From: an uncultured Acidimicrobiales bacterium
Lineage (GTDB): Bacteria; Actinomycetota; Acidimicrobiia; Acidimicrobiales; SHLQ01
Direction of reading: 5' to 3'
NCBI GenBank assembly: GCA_938040365.1
Contig: CALHXU010000118.1
Span: 1-39,229, forward strand
Length of the DNA: 39,229 bases
Under the pieces are notes generated by a model that was not told where the DNA came from, ran no database searches, and was given only the letters and a program-made list of their open reading frames with translations. Shown one piece after another: positions 1 through 7,692 of this stretch (the stretch's first letter is position 1; the number at the start of each line of letters is the position of its first letter). The translations under genes and the position numbers were made by a program.

Positions 1-1
1 T

Positions 2-250
2 GCCTGGCCGTCGGTTCTTCATCGGGTGGTGCCAATGTCGGCTGGGGCCGCGCCGGTCAAACGATCGCTCGCGTTCTTTCACTATCCAAACCTCGATGTC
101 GAAGTGGCGACGCTTCCGGGCTTCATCACCAATGAGCACCCAGAGAAATACGCTGCGGTCACCGTCGAGGCACACCTCACCGACAAGCTGTTGGCCCCCA
201 AGGAACGAATCGAGTCGACCGGAATTTCAACCACGGGCGGGCGCATCTAG
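2..250 (+). CDS. 2OG-Fe(II) oxygenase (isopenicillin N synthase-like), C-terminal fragment
   Basis: The frame is open from the left edge, so only the last 82 residues are visible. They contain LHRVVP, then RSLAFFHYPN and a short acidic tail. In isopenicillin N synthase-type dioxygenases the last iron-binding His lies in a similar HRV context and is followed by an R-x-S motif that binds 2-oxoglutarate. Here His7 and the Arg-Ser of RSLAFF fit those roles. The catalytic HxD and the N-terminal DIOX_N region would lie outside the window. The substrate cannot be judged. It ends 29 bases before the stop of the convergent membrane gene, with no clear terminator between them. Family call good, function open. 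Confidence 0.7.
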   Translation, partial: AWPSVLHRVVPMSAGAAPVKRSLAFFHYPNLDVEVATLPGFITNEHPEKYAAVTVEAHLTDKLLAPKERIESTGISTTGGRI

Positions 251-279
251 TCCGGCGAGGGTTCGGTCGTGTTGTGAAC

Positions 280-1677
280 CTAGGCCGAGAACAGCAGCCA
301 GAGGCCAGCAACCGAGTAGAGGACCATCACAAAGAGCATCGTCTGCTGGCTCTTCGCTGCGTTCTTGTGGTCGAATCGGGTCACGGCGAGGTCGTGGGCG
401 TAGAGGACGGCGAGTACATGGCCGCCGACGATCGAGAGTGCTTGGACCCACGCGATCAGGTCGACGTTGATGAGATTGAGGTTTACCTCGCCGCTGGCGG
501 TCCCAAACCAATCGGTGAGCGGATTGCCTTCGGCGTCGAAGTTTCCAAACGGGTTCGAGAGCCGGAAGACGAAGCTTTGGACCTGGTCGACGAAGAGCTG
601 GGCGTAGTGGGCAATGTGATAGGCCCAAACGATCGGTATCAGTGACGGAGCGAAGCTGTCTGCAGCTTCATCTTGGGTGATTCCGGTGACGTTGGCCGTC
701 GATCGTGATCCCGTCCAGTAGATGACCGCCGCGACAAGGATCATGAGCACGAGCCCAATCGTGAGCGCCGGTACGGCTTCCCATCCGTTCTGTCGGCCGA
801 CGAGGTCGGTGAAGATGGGGCTCTCGCTGAAGCCATCGAACGACGTGCCGCCGAGGACGGTCAGGATCAAAAGCATGGTCGCTGGGCGAACTTGCACTGT
901 CGACAAACCAGAGAGCGGCAGTCGAAGGCGGAGGTTGCTGTCTTTGTCGACCCACAACGGAGAGATTGCGGCGATCAGCGAGAAGGTAATGCCAAAGGCG
1001 TCAGCCCGATCGAGCCACACCCGTCCGAAGCGAAACAGGCCAGCGACGATAACGGAGGTGTAAACCAGCATGGCGTAGCCGAGGATTCGGGGGCTATCTC
1101 CAGCGGGGTGGGCGAGTTCGAGAAACAGAAAGCCAAAGGCAAGGGCGACCGCGACCCATTGGTGGTTTGGAGGGCTGGTGTCGCAGCCTTCAGGGCTGGT
1201 GTCGCAGCCTTCGTCGAAGAGGAGGCCGATTGTTTGGAAGGGGTTGAACGCTTTCCAGATGTCGCCGGTGAACGCCGAGAGGATCGGCACGATGACCCAG
1301 AGGGCGACATAGATCGACACCGGGGCGAGGTTGACGGTCTCGCCACCGATGTCGGTGCCGAACAATGCAGCGGCGAGTGTGAGCACGAAGATGGCCATGC
1401 CCACGACCCGGGCTACGACGGTTGCCGCTTTCACGAAAACCGCCGAGCCTGGGACGATGCGCCCGCTCGTATTTGCGCTCAGCTTCGGTGTCTTCCACAG
1501 TGCGCCCAAACCAACGAACGACAAGCCAAGCGCGGCAATTGCCGCCCAGCTGAACTGCCACAGTGGAAGCGGGAGGGTTCCCCTCGAGCCAATGCCGTGG
1601 GCAAAAAGTAGTTCGGGAATGACGAGCATTTCGGGAAGGGCCGAATCGATGAGGGCCGATATGGCTGGTGCGCTCAT
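280..1677 (-). CDS. Polytopic membrane protein of unknown function
   Basis: The product has 465 residues with about ten hydrophobic segments spread along the whole length, no signal peptide and no recognised soluble domain. A conserved-looking GDIWKAFNPFQTI segment follows the early helices. Proteins of this shape with an NP-W/F-x-T motif in actinobacteria are, as I recall, sometimes annotated as fenitrothion hydrolase-like; I hold this loosely. I chose the ATG at 1677, which lies 4 bases after the stop of the upstream lipoprotein gene; a TTG 27 bases upstream would overlap that gene. The tight spacing suggests co-translation with the lipoprotein. An in-frame tandem duplication writes EGCDTSP twice in a loop after the NPFQT segment. 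Function unknown. Confidence 0.8.
   Translation of the reverse strand: MSAPAISALIDSALPEMLVIPELLFAHGIGSRGTLPLPLWQFSWAAIAALGLSFVGLGALWKTPKLSANTSGRIVPGSAVFVKAATVVARVVGMAIFVLTLAAALFGTDIGGETVNLAPVSIYVALWVIVPILSAFTGDIWKAFNPFQTIGLLFDEGCDTSPEGCDTSPPNHQWVAVALAFGFLFLELAHPAGDSPRILGYAMLVYTSVIVAGLFRFGRVWLDRADAFGITFSLIAAISPLWVDKDSNLRLRLPLSGLSTVQVRPATMLLILTVLGGTSFDGFSESPIFTDLVGRQNGWEAVPALTIGLVLMILVAAVIYWTGSRSTANVTGITQDEAADSFAPSLIPIVWAYHIAHYAQLFVDQVQSFVFRLSNPFGNFDAEGNPLTDWFGTASGEVNLNLINVDLIAWVQALSIVGGHVLAVLYAHDLAVTRFDHKNAAKSQQTMLFVMVLYSVAGLWLLFSA
1171..1212. repeat. 21-bp perfect tandem duplication inside the membrane protein gene
   Basis: Two identical 21-base units, 1171-1191 and 1192-1212, sit head to tail. 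The unit length is a multiple of three, so the reading frame is kept and the heptapeptide EGCDTSP is duplicated on the minus strand. The perfect identity suggests recent slippage. Confidence 0.9.
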
Positions 1678-1681
1678 GTCG

Positions 1682-2572
1682 TTAGGAAACGACGAGCTCG
1701 GCAATGAACAGGCCCGACGCTTCGAATTCGATTTCGAAGCGTCCGGGAATGTCTGCGGTGAACACGATCATGGCGTCGTCGTCGGCTGAGACGTTTGCAA
1801 AGATGTCATAGCCGTGGACGTGAACTTCTTCGGCGGTGTCCGACGTGACCGTCACCATCACAACTTCACCTTGCTCAATTTCGATCCGGTCGTCACCATC
1901 GACGGTTACCGCGCCTCCGGTGAAGGACGCGGTCAGCGTGGCTGTTGCCTCAGTAGCCGAGACCCCGCTCGATTCTTCGCCCGAGCCAGTAACGGTCGCT
2001 TGCGCGCGAATTGGCGAACCATCGAGGGTGTACGCCCTATGGTCGTTCGCGCTCAGTTCGACTTCGACGACGTGTTCGCCATCGGGAACGGTGATCTCAT
2101 GGTCGAGTGCAAAGAAGCGTTCGACACGCTCGCCGTCGAGGTAGAGGTGCATGTGCCCCTCATTGTCGACCGGCTCGCCATCGAGAGCATCTTCGGTGAT
2201 CGTGAAGTTGTCGAGCGAAACCGAGATCGCGAAGACTCCCGCGTTGTCGGTCTCGGTCAGTGCAATGTCGACCGCTGGAATTGGCAGCGATGCGTCGACT
2301 TCAATGCCCGAGTCATGGTCGTGGGCATGGCCATCGTTACCAGCGCTGTGGTCTTCGTCGGCGGCGTCGGCACCGTGGTCAGCGACAGACCCTTCGGTGG
2401 TGTCGCCGGCGTCATCGACGTCGTTGACGACGGGCAATTCTTCTTCGGCCTGTTCGGCCGTCTCGATTGTTGCTTGGGCAGTGTTGGTCTCGCTCCCACT
2501 GCCACATGCCGTTGCGGTCAGCGCAACAGCAAATAGTGCACCGAACAGGCGCACCACGGTGGACTTCCACAT
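1682..2572 (-). CDS. His-rich lipoprotein with a C-terminal cupredoxin-like domain
   Basis: The product has 296 residues. It begins MWKSTVVRLFGALFAVALTA and reaches a lipobox-type TAC|GSG at about residue 23, so it should be a lipoprotein on the outer face of the membrane. A long acidic linker contains the His-rich HAHDHD stretch. A central beta domain carries GHMHLYLDG and later ANDHRAY. The last 85 residues contain EVHVHGYD and end in a cupredoxin-like strand pattern (FEIEFEASGLFIAELVV). The abundant His suggests metal binding, possibly copper; this is inference. The start is the ATG at 2572 with AAAGGA about 8 bases upstream. A longer frame to 2704 lacks a signal peptide and is rejected. 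It lies between two membrane-protein genes in one minus-strand module. Confidence 0.82.
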   Translation of the reverse strand: MWKSTVVRLFGALFAVALTATACGSGSETNTAQATIETAEQAEEELPVVNDVDDAGDTTEGSVADHGADAADEDHSAGNDGHAHDHDSGIEVDASLPIPAVDIALTETDNAGVFAISVSLDNFTITEDALDGEPVDNEGHMHLYLDGERVERFFALDHEITVPDGEHVVEVELSANDHRAYTLDGSPIRAQATVTGSGEESSGVSATEATATLTASFTGGAVTVDGDDRIEIEQGEVVMVTVTSDTAEEVHVHGYDIFANVSADDDAMIVFTADIPGRFEIEFEASGLFIAELVVS

Positions 2573-2627
2573 GGGTGTGGTCCTTTCGTTTGGATTTAGG
2601 GATTGTTCGAATTGGGTGCCCGGAGGG

Positions 2628-3176
2628 CTATGAAAATTCGAGTCCCATAGGTGGCCCTCGTCGGGCGACCACAAACGAAAGCGGTGCAAGGAGAAACACG
2701 TCAACCGAGGTTGTGGCGAGCGAGCTGTTCGAGACTGGCGGCGAGGGTCGTTGCTCGCGGCGCATCTCGATCAGGTTGGACACGGCCTGTTCGATCGAAG
2801 CCAGCAGCCACGACAAGACGATGGCGACCAGCGGCGCTGCGGCGAGTCCGAACCAGAAAACCGGTTCGCTAAAGAGGGTGAGGGCTCCGTAGCCGTCGAC
2901 CACTCGTTCGACTTGTTCCATCAGGAAATATCCGCCGCCGATCGCCGCGGCGAGGTGGATGGGATTGCCACCGTTGTGGTGACGTCGCCGAAGGCTCACG
3001 ATAATCGAGCGACCGAGTGCGGTGAGCAACGCCGCCGATCCGAAGAGCCACGCCGTTTTCATATGGCCGTGGGCGACCGAGTTCTCGTAGCCGACCATCG
3101 AGGAGGTGAGGTAGGCAATCTGATGCGCGATCAGCACGCCGAGGATGGCGAGAAGTGCTGAATCGAGGCGACGCAT
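2628..3176 (-). CDS. Small four-helix membrane protein, unknown function
   Basis: The product has 182 residues with about four hydrophobic helices: one at the N-terminus, one around WLFGSAALLTALG, one around HLAAAIGGGYFL, and one around FGLAAAPLVAIVLSWLLA. A basic loop with RRRHHNGG lies between the second and third. No family is recognised. The ATG at 3176 is preferred over the GTG at 3194 because a TACGCT -10 box ends 6 bases before it, the leaderless arrangement seen repeatedly in this window. It is the first gene of the minus-strand module, 55 bases before the lipoprotein start, so it may belong to the same metal-handling or envelope function. Confidence 0.7.
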   Translation of the reverse strand: MRRLDSALLAILGVLIAHQIAYLTSSMVGYENSVAHGHMKTAWLFGSAALLTALGRSIIVSLRRRHHNGGNPIHLAAAIGGGYFLMEQVERVVDGYGALTLFSEPVFWFGLAAAPLVAIVLSWLLASIEQAVSNLIEMRREQRPSPPVSNSSLATTSVDVFLLAPLSFVVARRGPPMGLEFS

Positions 3177-3182
3177 AATTCC

Positions 3183-3188
3183 AGCGTA
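3183..3188 (-). promoter_or_regulatory. -10 box (TACGCT), leaderless type
   Basis: Read on the minus strand, TACGCT is followed by GGAATT and then the ATG at 3176. A 6-base spacer puts the transcription start at or next to the start codon, and no Shine-Dalgarno sequence is present. Confidence 0.5.
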
Positions 3189-3327
3189 GGGCACGCGTAC
3201 CGTTCAGGTGTGCCGGGTCATGCGTTGCAATGCACCTCTTAACGTGAGGGTGTAACCACTAAAAACGGTCGCATAGACAACACGAACAACTCTGGCCACA
3301 GCGCATGTCGATTGCACTACGCCGAGC

Positions 3328-3355
3328 TTGAAAATGAAACAAATCAACCGATAGT
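3328..3355 (+). promoter_or_regulatory. Promoter for the fasciclin-domain protein gene
   Basis: TTGAAA (3328-3333) and GATAGT (3350-3355) are separated by 16 bases in a locally AT-rich stretch. The predicted start near 3362 leaves a leader of about 35 nt that carries a strong AGAGAGGGG ribosome-binding site before the ATG at 3397. The rest of the 3195-3396 divergent spacer shows nothing else I can name. Confidence 0.5.
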
Positions 3356-3396
3356 AAATGATAGAAAAGAGCTTGTAACACAGAGAGGGGCCACAT

Positions 3397-5358
3397 ATGG
3401 CCATTGATGAGACCATGCATCCATACGGCGCTGGATCGCACGCTCCGCTTGAAGACAAGCGAGAAATGCCAGCCTGCTATCCAATCAAGGGCAACATCGA
3501 TTCGATGTTGTACCACCGTCCGGATTCCCAAAATTACCAAGCGACGGTGGCCGAGGTCTGGTTCGATTCGCCAACCATGGCCGAGAACGCTGGGTTTACG
3601 CTGGCGCCACGGCACTCCAAGGACGGAGTTTCCTCGGACTATGAGCCAGGTGGCGCAGAGCACGAGTGTTCGGCCGCAGCGGTCGAAGCCAACCGTGCAG
3701 CGGTGCTCGGCACCGCTGGAGCGAGCGCTTCGGGGTCCGCGGTCGTCGATGGCGACGCAACGGTTTCGCTCGATGATGTCGCAGCAAATGCAGGCATTGA
3801 CGCCGACATCGATGCTGACGGTTCGGGTATCTCGGGCAAGGCTGCAGCAGCGGGGGCCGCTGGCCTTGCTGGCGCTGCTGGTCTCGCAGGCGGACTCGGC
3901 GATAAGGCCGGCGATGCAAAGGACGCGATCAGCGGATTGATCGGCAAGGGCAAGGGCGACGCGGATGTCGACGTTCCCGAAATCCCTGACATGGAAAAGA
4001 CGATCGATGCGTCGATCGACGCTCCAGATGTTGACGTTCCTGACGTTGACCTCAAGGCAGACATGCCCGATGTTGATATCAAGGCAGACATGCCCGACGT
4101 TGATATCAAGGCAGACATGCCCGACGTTCCAGACGTCGAGGTCCCAGATGTCGAGGTTGAAGGCTCGGGAATTTCGGGCAAGGCCGCAGCTGCAGGCGCA
4201 GCAGGTCTTGCAGGCGCTGCCGCCCTCGGCGGCGGGCTTGGCGACAAGCTCGGCGATGCAAAGGACTCTGTTGCCGGCAAGATCGGCAAACCCGATGTTG
4301 ATCTTCCTGATGTCGATGCGCCCGATGTCGACCTGCCCGACATCGATACGCCCGATGTCAAGGCTCCGAAGGTCGCAAAGCCTGACGTTGACCTCAACAA
4401 GCCCAAGGTCACCAAGCCCGATGTAAACCTCAACAAGCCCGACGTAAAGGCGCCAAAGGTAACCAAGCCAGACGTTGATCTTTCGGCTGGCAAGAAGCTC
4501 ACCGGCAAGACCGCAGCAGTTGGCGCTGCAGGCGTTGCTGGAGCAGCTGGGCTCGCCGCATCTGCTGGCGATGGCATAAAGGGTGCCGCGAGCGGCGCTG
4601 CTGGCGCCGTCAACACGACTGTCCGTAACGAAGAAGACGACGACGATCGCGGTGGATTCCCATGGTGGCTACTCGCTGCCGCAGCGATCATCGGCGCTGT
4701 CGTGATCGGCGCTCTGCTTCTCAGCGGTGGCGACGATGATGACGTTGCTTCGGCGGGGGACGATAACTCAGCAGCGGTTGTCGATGAGGTCGAAGAAGAA
4801 CCAGAGGTCGTGCAAACCGAAGAAGAACCTGTCGAGGAAGAGGTGGTCGAGGAAGAGCCTGTCGAAACCACGACCACCACGACCGAGGCTCCTGAAGAGG
4901 AGACCACGACCACGACGACCGAAGCTCCCGAGCCACAGGAACAGAACCTCGCGGCCGTCGCCGGCGAGGCTGCACCTACCGTCGTTGGATTCCTCGGCCC
5001 ACTCGGCCTGACCGAGTTGCTCGAGAGCGAAGGCCCATTCACGGTCTTCCTGCCAACCGATGCTGCAGGTATTGCGGCTTCGGCGAGCCCCGAGGTGCTC
5101 GCCGCGGTGGGCGATCCTGACGTCGCCGCCTCGCTACTTGGCTATCACGTCGTGCCAGGCGTCTTCACAGCAGCCGATCTTGCAGACGGCGCATCGCTCA
5201 CGACAGCGACCGGCCTCGTCCTCGAAGTCGGTGCCGACGGAACCGTCGGTGGCATCACGATCAACACCACCGATCTCGGTGGCAGCAATGGTGTGATCCA
5301 CCTGATCGACGGCGTGCTCATGCCGCCGGCAAGCCCACAGCTTGCTGTAACCGGCTAG
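3397..5358 (+). CDS. Repeat-rich single-pass membrane protein with C-terminal fasciclin (FAS1) domain
   Basis: The product has 653 residues in a modular layout. Residues 28-73 (YPIKGNIDSMLYH onward, with VWFDS and AENAGF) resemble the small domain that public annotation calls a sunset domain. Three Ala/Gly cassettes follow at about 142-178, 256-291 and 363-400, two of them starting GSGISGKAAAAGAAGLAGA. Between them lie PDVD-type tracts: acidic at 191-253 with a 9-residue KADMPDVDI unit repeated, and Lys-rich at 297-362 (KPDVDLNKPKVTK). A single transmembrane helix lies near 420-442 (PWWLLAAAAIIGAVVIGALL), flanked by acidic runs. A Glu/Thr-rich linker leads to a FAS1 domain at about 516-645. 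FAS1 domains are usually extracytoplasmic adhesion modules, so the repeat half is probably inside the cell. The start is supported by AGAGAGGGG 6-14 bases upstream. Function unknown. Confidence 0.88.
   Translation: MAIDETMHPYGAGSHAPLEDKREMPACYPIKGNIDSMLYHRPDSQNYQATVAEVWFDSPTMAENAGFTLAPRHSKDGVSSDYEPGGAEHECSAAAVEANRAAVLGTAGASASGSAVVDGDATVSLDDVAANAGIDADIDADGSGISGKAAAAGAAGLAGAAGLAGGLGDKAGDAKDAISGLIGKGKGDADVDVPEIPDMEKTIDASIDAPDVDVPDVDLKADMPDVDIKADMPDVDIKADMPDVPDVEVPDVEVEGSGISGKAAAAGAAGLAGAAALGGGLGDKLGDAKDSVAGKIGKPDVDLPDVDAPDVDLPDIDTPDVKAPKVAKPDVDLNKPKVTKPDVNLNKPDVKAPKVTKPDVDLSAGKKLTGKTAAVGAAGVAGAAGLAASAGDGIKGAASGAAGAVNTTVRNEEDDDDRGGFPWWLLAAAAIIGAVVIGALLLSGGDDDDVASAGDDNSAAVVDEVEEEPEVVQTEEEPVEEEVVEEEPVETTTTTTEAPEEETTTTTTEAPEPQEQNLAAVAGEAAPTVVGFLGPLGLTELLESEGPFTVFLPTDAAGIAASASPEVLAAVGDPDVAASLLGYHVVPGVFTAADLADGASLTTATGLVLEVGADGTVGGITINTTDLGGSNGVIHLIDGVLMPPASPQLAVTG
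4045..4122 (+). repeat. 27-bp tandem repeats encoding KADMPDVDI
   Basis: Three head-to-tail units of 27 bases differ only at a few positions and encode the nonapeptide KADMPDVDI or a close variant. They lie inside the acidic PDVD tract of the fasciclin-domain protein and are followed by shorter, more diverged PDVE units. Confidence 0.75.
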
Positions 5359-5379
5359 GGCCAACGCAAAAACGCTGGG

Positions 5380-5422
5380 AAGAACCCGTCGAGATTCGTC
5401 TCGGCGGGTTCTTCTACGTTTT
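5380..5422. terminator. Bidirectional terminator with a UUCG tetraloop
   Basis: A 15-bp stem (5380-5394 with 5399-5413, one G-T wobble) closes a TTCG loop. It lies 21 bases after the stop of the fasciclin-domain gene and ends one base before the stop of the convergent transporter gene. On the plus strand TTTT follows at 5419-5422. On the minus strand TTTTT follows a few bases after the stem. It should end both transcripts. Confidence 0.85.
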
Positions 5423-6595
5423 GGGGAGTGGTACTGGACGAGCGCTGGGACGCCGGTCACCGTCGCGCCTTCCAATGTTCCACCGGGCGAACAGCAACAT
5501 CAGCCCAGCAAAGGTTCCGCTCATGCCGAATGAACCAAGTGGGCCATTCGTCAGGTCATAGGCAATAGGAGCGACCAGCGCAGAGACCGCGGCGGCGAGG
5601 TTGCCGGCCGCGTCGAGGAGCCCGGTGCCGGTCGCTGATTCCTCGGCGCCGGTCTCATTGACGATGACCCGCGCGGACGCGGGAAAGATGGCGCTCTCGA
5701 GTGCAGTCTGGACGAATGCGAGGGAAACAAAGACCACAACGCCAGTCCAAAGGCCAAGCGTGATTACGATCGGCACAAAGAAGAAGAGCGCGAGCAACAT
5801 GATGTCGGCGGGGCGTGGGCTCTTGTCGACGAACCGTCCAACGATGGCGGGGATGAACAAGAGCGGGGATCCAACGATCACGATCACAACGCCGACGCCC
5901 GCGTTTGAGACACCGAGGTCGGTGAGGTACTCGTCGACGGTTGCATCGAAGACGCCGATGTTGAAGAACACGGCGACCTGGGTGAAGAGCGCGGCTCGCA
6001 CACCGGGCTTCTTCACGAGGTGGCGAGCTGTGCTGAGGCCGACGACCGCAGATGTTGCGACCGGGGTGGATCGAATCCAGTGCATTGTCGGCGCTGCGAT
6101 CAGCGCGAGGAGGACCGAGAGGACATAGTACGGGGTTCCGATTCCGCCGAATTCGGAAAGGAACGAACCAATTGCAGGGCCCCCAATAAATCCGGCGACC
6201 GCAGCCGAGATGAGCATCCCGAGTTTCTCCCCGCTGTCATCGGTCGCTTCGCCAATCAATGCCTTGCGGGCCACGACGGCGAAGATTCCGGCACCGATGC
6301 CGGTGAGTGCACGACTGCCTGCGAGGGTCCAGAGGTCGCCGGCGAGTGCAAAGGTAATGTTGCCGAGAATCGACGTGATGAACCCCGCTACGCCGAGCCC
6401 GGTGAGGTTGCCTCGGTCGCCGATCGGCGAAATCACGATCGCGGAGATCACTGCGGTGAGGAATCCGAGTGACGCAATGAGGCCCACACCCCAGGAGGGA
6501 AGCCCGAACTGGGTCTCGACATCTTCGAGGAACACAAAGGTCACGCCCGCAGATGCGACCATCAACATGTAGGCGAGATAGACGAACCGGTGCAT
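5414..6595 (-). CDS. Major facilitator superfamily transporter
   Basis: The product has 393 residues with twelve predicted hydrophobic helices. The loop between helices 2 and 3 reads ISPIGDRGNLTGLG, a fit to MFS motif A (G-x-x-x-D-R-x-G). Helix 4 carries RALTGIGAGIFAVVARKAL, typical of drug or metabolite exporters. The second half repeats the pattern after a short central loop around RHLVKKPGVR. The substrate cannot be inferred. The ATG at 6595 has no Shine-Dalgarno sequence but follows a TAGGCT -10 box by 6 bases. It stands alone between a strong convergent terminator and the diiron gene, so it is probably transcribed by itself. Confidence 0.88.
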   Translation of the reverse strand: MHRFVYLAYMLMVASAGVTFVFLEDVETQFGLPSWGVGLIASLGFLTAVISAIVISPIGDRGNLTGLGVAGFITSILGNITFALAGDLWTLAGSRALTGIGAGIFAVVARKALIGEATDDSGEKLGMLISAAVAGFIGGPAIGSFLSEFGGIGTPYYVLSVLLALIAAPTMHWIRSTPVATSAVVGLSTARHLVKKPGVRAALFTQVAVFFNIGVFDATVDEYLTDLGVSNAGVGVVIVIVGSPLLFIPAIVGRFVDKSPRPADIMLLALFFFVPIVITLGLWTGVVVFVSLAFVQTALESAIFPASARVIVNETGAEESATGTGLLDAAGNLAAAVSALVAPIAYDLTNGPLGSFGMSGTFAGLMLLFARWNIGRRDGDRRPSARPVPLPKT

Positions 6596-6601
6596 CGACC
6601 A

Positions 6602-6607
6602 AGCCTA
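6602..6607 (-). promoter_or_regulatory. -10 box (TAGGCT), leaderless type
   Basis: TAGGCT on the minus strand, then TGGTCG, then the ATG of the MFS gene at 6595. The short spacer implies a leaderless transcript. Confidence 0.5.
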
Positions 6608-6684
6608 CGTACCGATGACAGAAGCCGACGCGAGTCGTGGGGTGAGCCGCGTGGCTTGGGACGAATTGTGTGGGGGCGGGTCGG

Positions 6685-7491
6685 TTATGAGGAGAAGAGC
6701 GCGTCGGCCCGGCGACCGATCTCGCGCACGAGCGACCGCACAAATCGTAACTGGCTGCTCGCACAGCTAGACAGGAGTCGTCGTTGTTCGATCGACACTG
6801 CGATCGCAGCGGCGATCGCAGTTGCCTTCCATGCCGACTTTACGAACGGACGAGTAGACGGGGCGATTTGTTCGAGATGGTCCGGAAGGGTTGCTTCGTG
6901 AAAGTCGAGGTGTCGCAGCTCGTCGTCGTGGAGTCGGGTAAAGATGCGCGACAGCGTCGGGTCGCCGACACCGTGTGCGATCGTCTTGTAGATCTCCGAT
7001 GAGACCATCCCGCCGATAACGACTGCGAGCATCTCGGTGCGAAAGCCGCGCAGGTGCCGCGTCTTTCTGAAGAGTCGCTCGGTCCAGTGCTCTTCGAGCA
7101 TCTCGATGTCGAGCTCGGCGCAGACGAGGGCCAAGATGCGGGCATGTTCTTGGCTTTCGATGATGAAGTAGCGAAGCGCTTGGAGATGATCTTCGCTCGT
7201 GACGCCGACAGCGGTATCGAGGAGGTGTCGGCCGGCGCCGATCTCGCCGAGCTGGAAGATCGGAAGCGTGACCTTGAGCGCGTCCTCGACGACGGGTGCA
7301 AGGACCCACATTCCCGAAAGGGTGAGGTTGGCGTGCTGATCGGCATGGATGGCAAAGTCGGCGCGCCAGAGCGAAGCAGGGGAGCGGTCCGTGAGTGAAG
7401 GTGGGGTTGAATCTGCGGTCCACGTCGATGGGTGGCGGCGCCTCGATCGGGACAAAGCCCAAGCTCGAAAGTCGAGCACATTGTCTGCCAT
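6685..7491 (-). CDS. Ferritin-like diiron protein
   Basis: The product has 268 residues. Four helices carry carboxylate and His residues in the order expected for a diiron four-helix bundle: a Glu in FQLGEIGAGRH, an ExxH in ESQEHARIL, a Glu in GGMVSSEIYKTI and an ExxH in DDELRHLDFH. This is the pattern of ferritin-like oxidases and desaturases (AurF-like N-oxygenases, acyl-ACP desaturase-like enzymes, class I RNR small subunits). A hydrophobic stretch, WKATAIAAAIAVSI, near the C-terminus might touch a membrane. The ATG at 7491 has AAGGTGAT about 7 bases upstream. The gene is divergent from recA across a 200-bp spacer. Enzymatic role unknown; the diiron call is firm, the reaction is not. Confidence 0.75.
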   Translation of the reverse strand: MADNVLDFRAWALSRSRRRHPSTWTADSTPPSLTDRSPASLWRADFAIHADQHANLTLSGMWVLAPVVEDALKVTLPIFQLGEIGAGRHLLDTAVGVTSEDHLQALRYFIIESQEHARILALVCAELDIEMLEEHWTERLFRKTRHLRGFRTEMLAVVIGGMVSSEIYKTIAHGVGDPTLSRIFTRLHDDELRHLDFHEATLPDHLEQIAPSTRPFVKSAWKATAIAAAIAVSIEQRRLLSSCASSQLRFVRSLVREIGRRADALFSS

Positions 7492-7534
7492 AGGAGATCA
7501 CCTTGCAGGAAAGAGGAGAAAAGACGGGTAAAGC

Positions 7535-7564
7535 TTGACCCGAACAGTTGTTCGCAATTACATT
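7535..7564 (+). promoter_or_regulatory. recA promoter
   Basis: TTGACC (7535-7540) and TACATT (7559-7564) are separated by 18 bases, and the spacer holds a perfect SOS box. The predicted start near 7571 leaves a leader of about 120 nt before recA. Confidence 0.7.
7541..7554. promoter_or_regulatory. LexA-binding SOS box of recA
   Basis: CGAACAGTTGTTCG is a perfect match to the actinobacterial SOS box CGAAC-N4-GTTCG. It fills the spacer between the recA -35 and -10 elements, so bound LexA would block RNA polymerase. Confidence 0.92.
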
Positions 7565-7692
7565 CGTGTCGTTCGAGAACCGTAGCACTTAGACGGGGTG
7601 CGAGACCGTGACACAGACACAGTGTCACACCCCATCCGTAGTGTCTGCACTACATCAACAACTCGCCGTGAGGCATTCGAAGGAGAAAACAC

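Noticed and set aside
3639-5042. 467-codon minus-strand frame rich in Ser/Thr opposite the fasciclin-domain gene
   Set aside because: Its composition (STSG repeats) mirrors the PDVD repeats on the other strand, and the plus strand has a promoter, ribosome-binding site, membrane helix and FAS1 domain.
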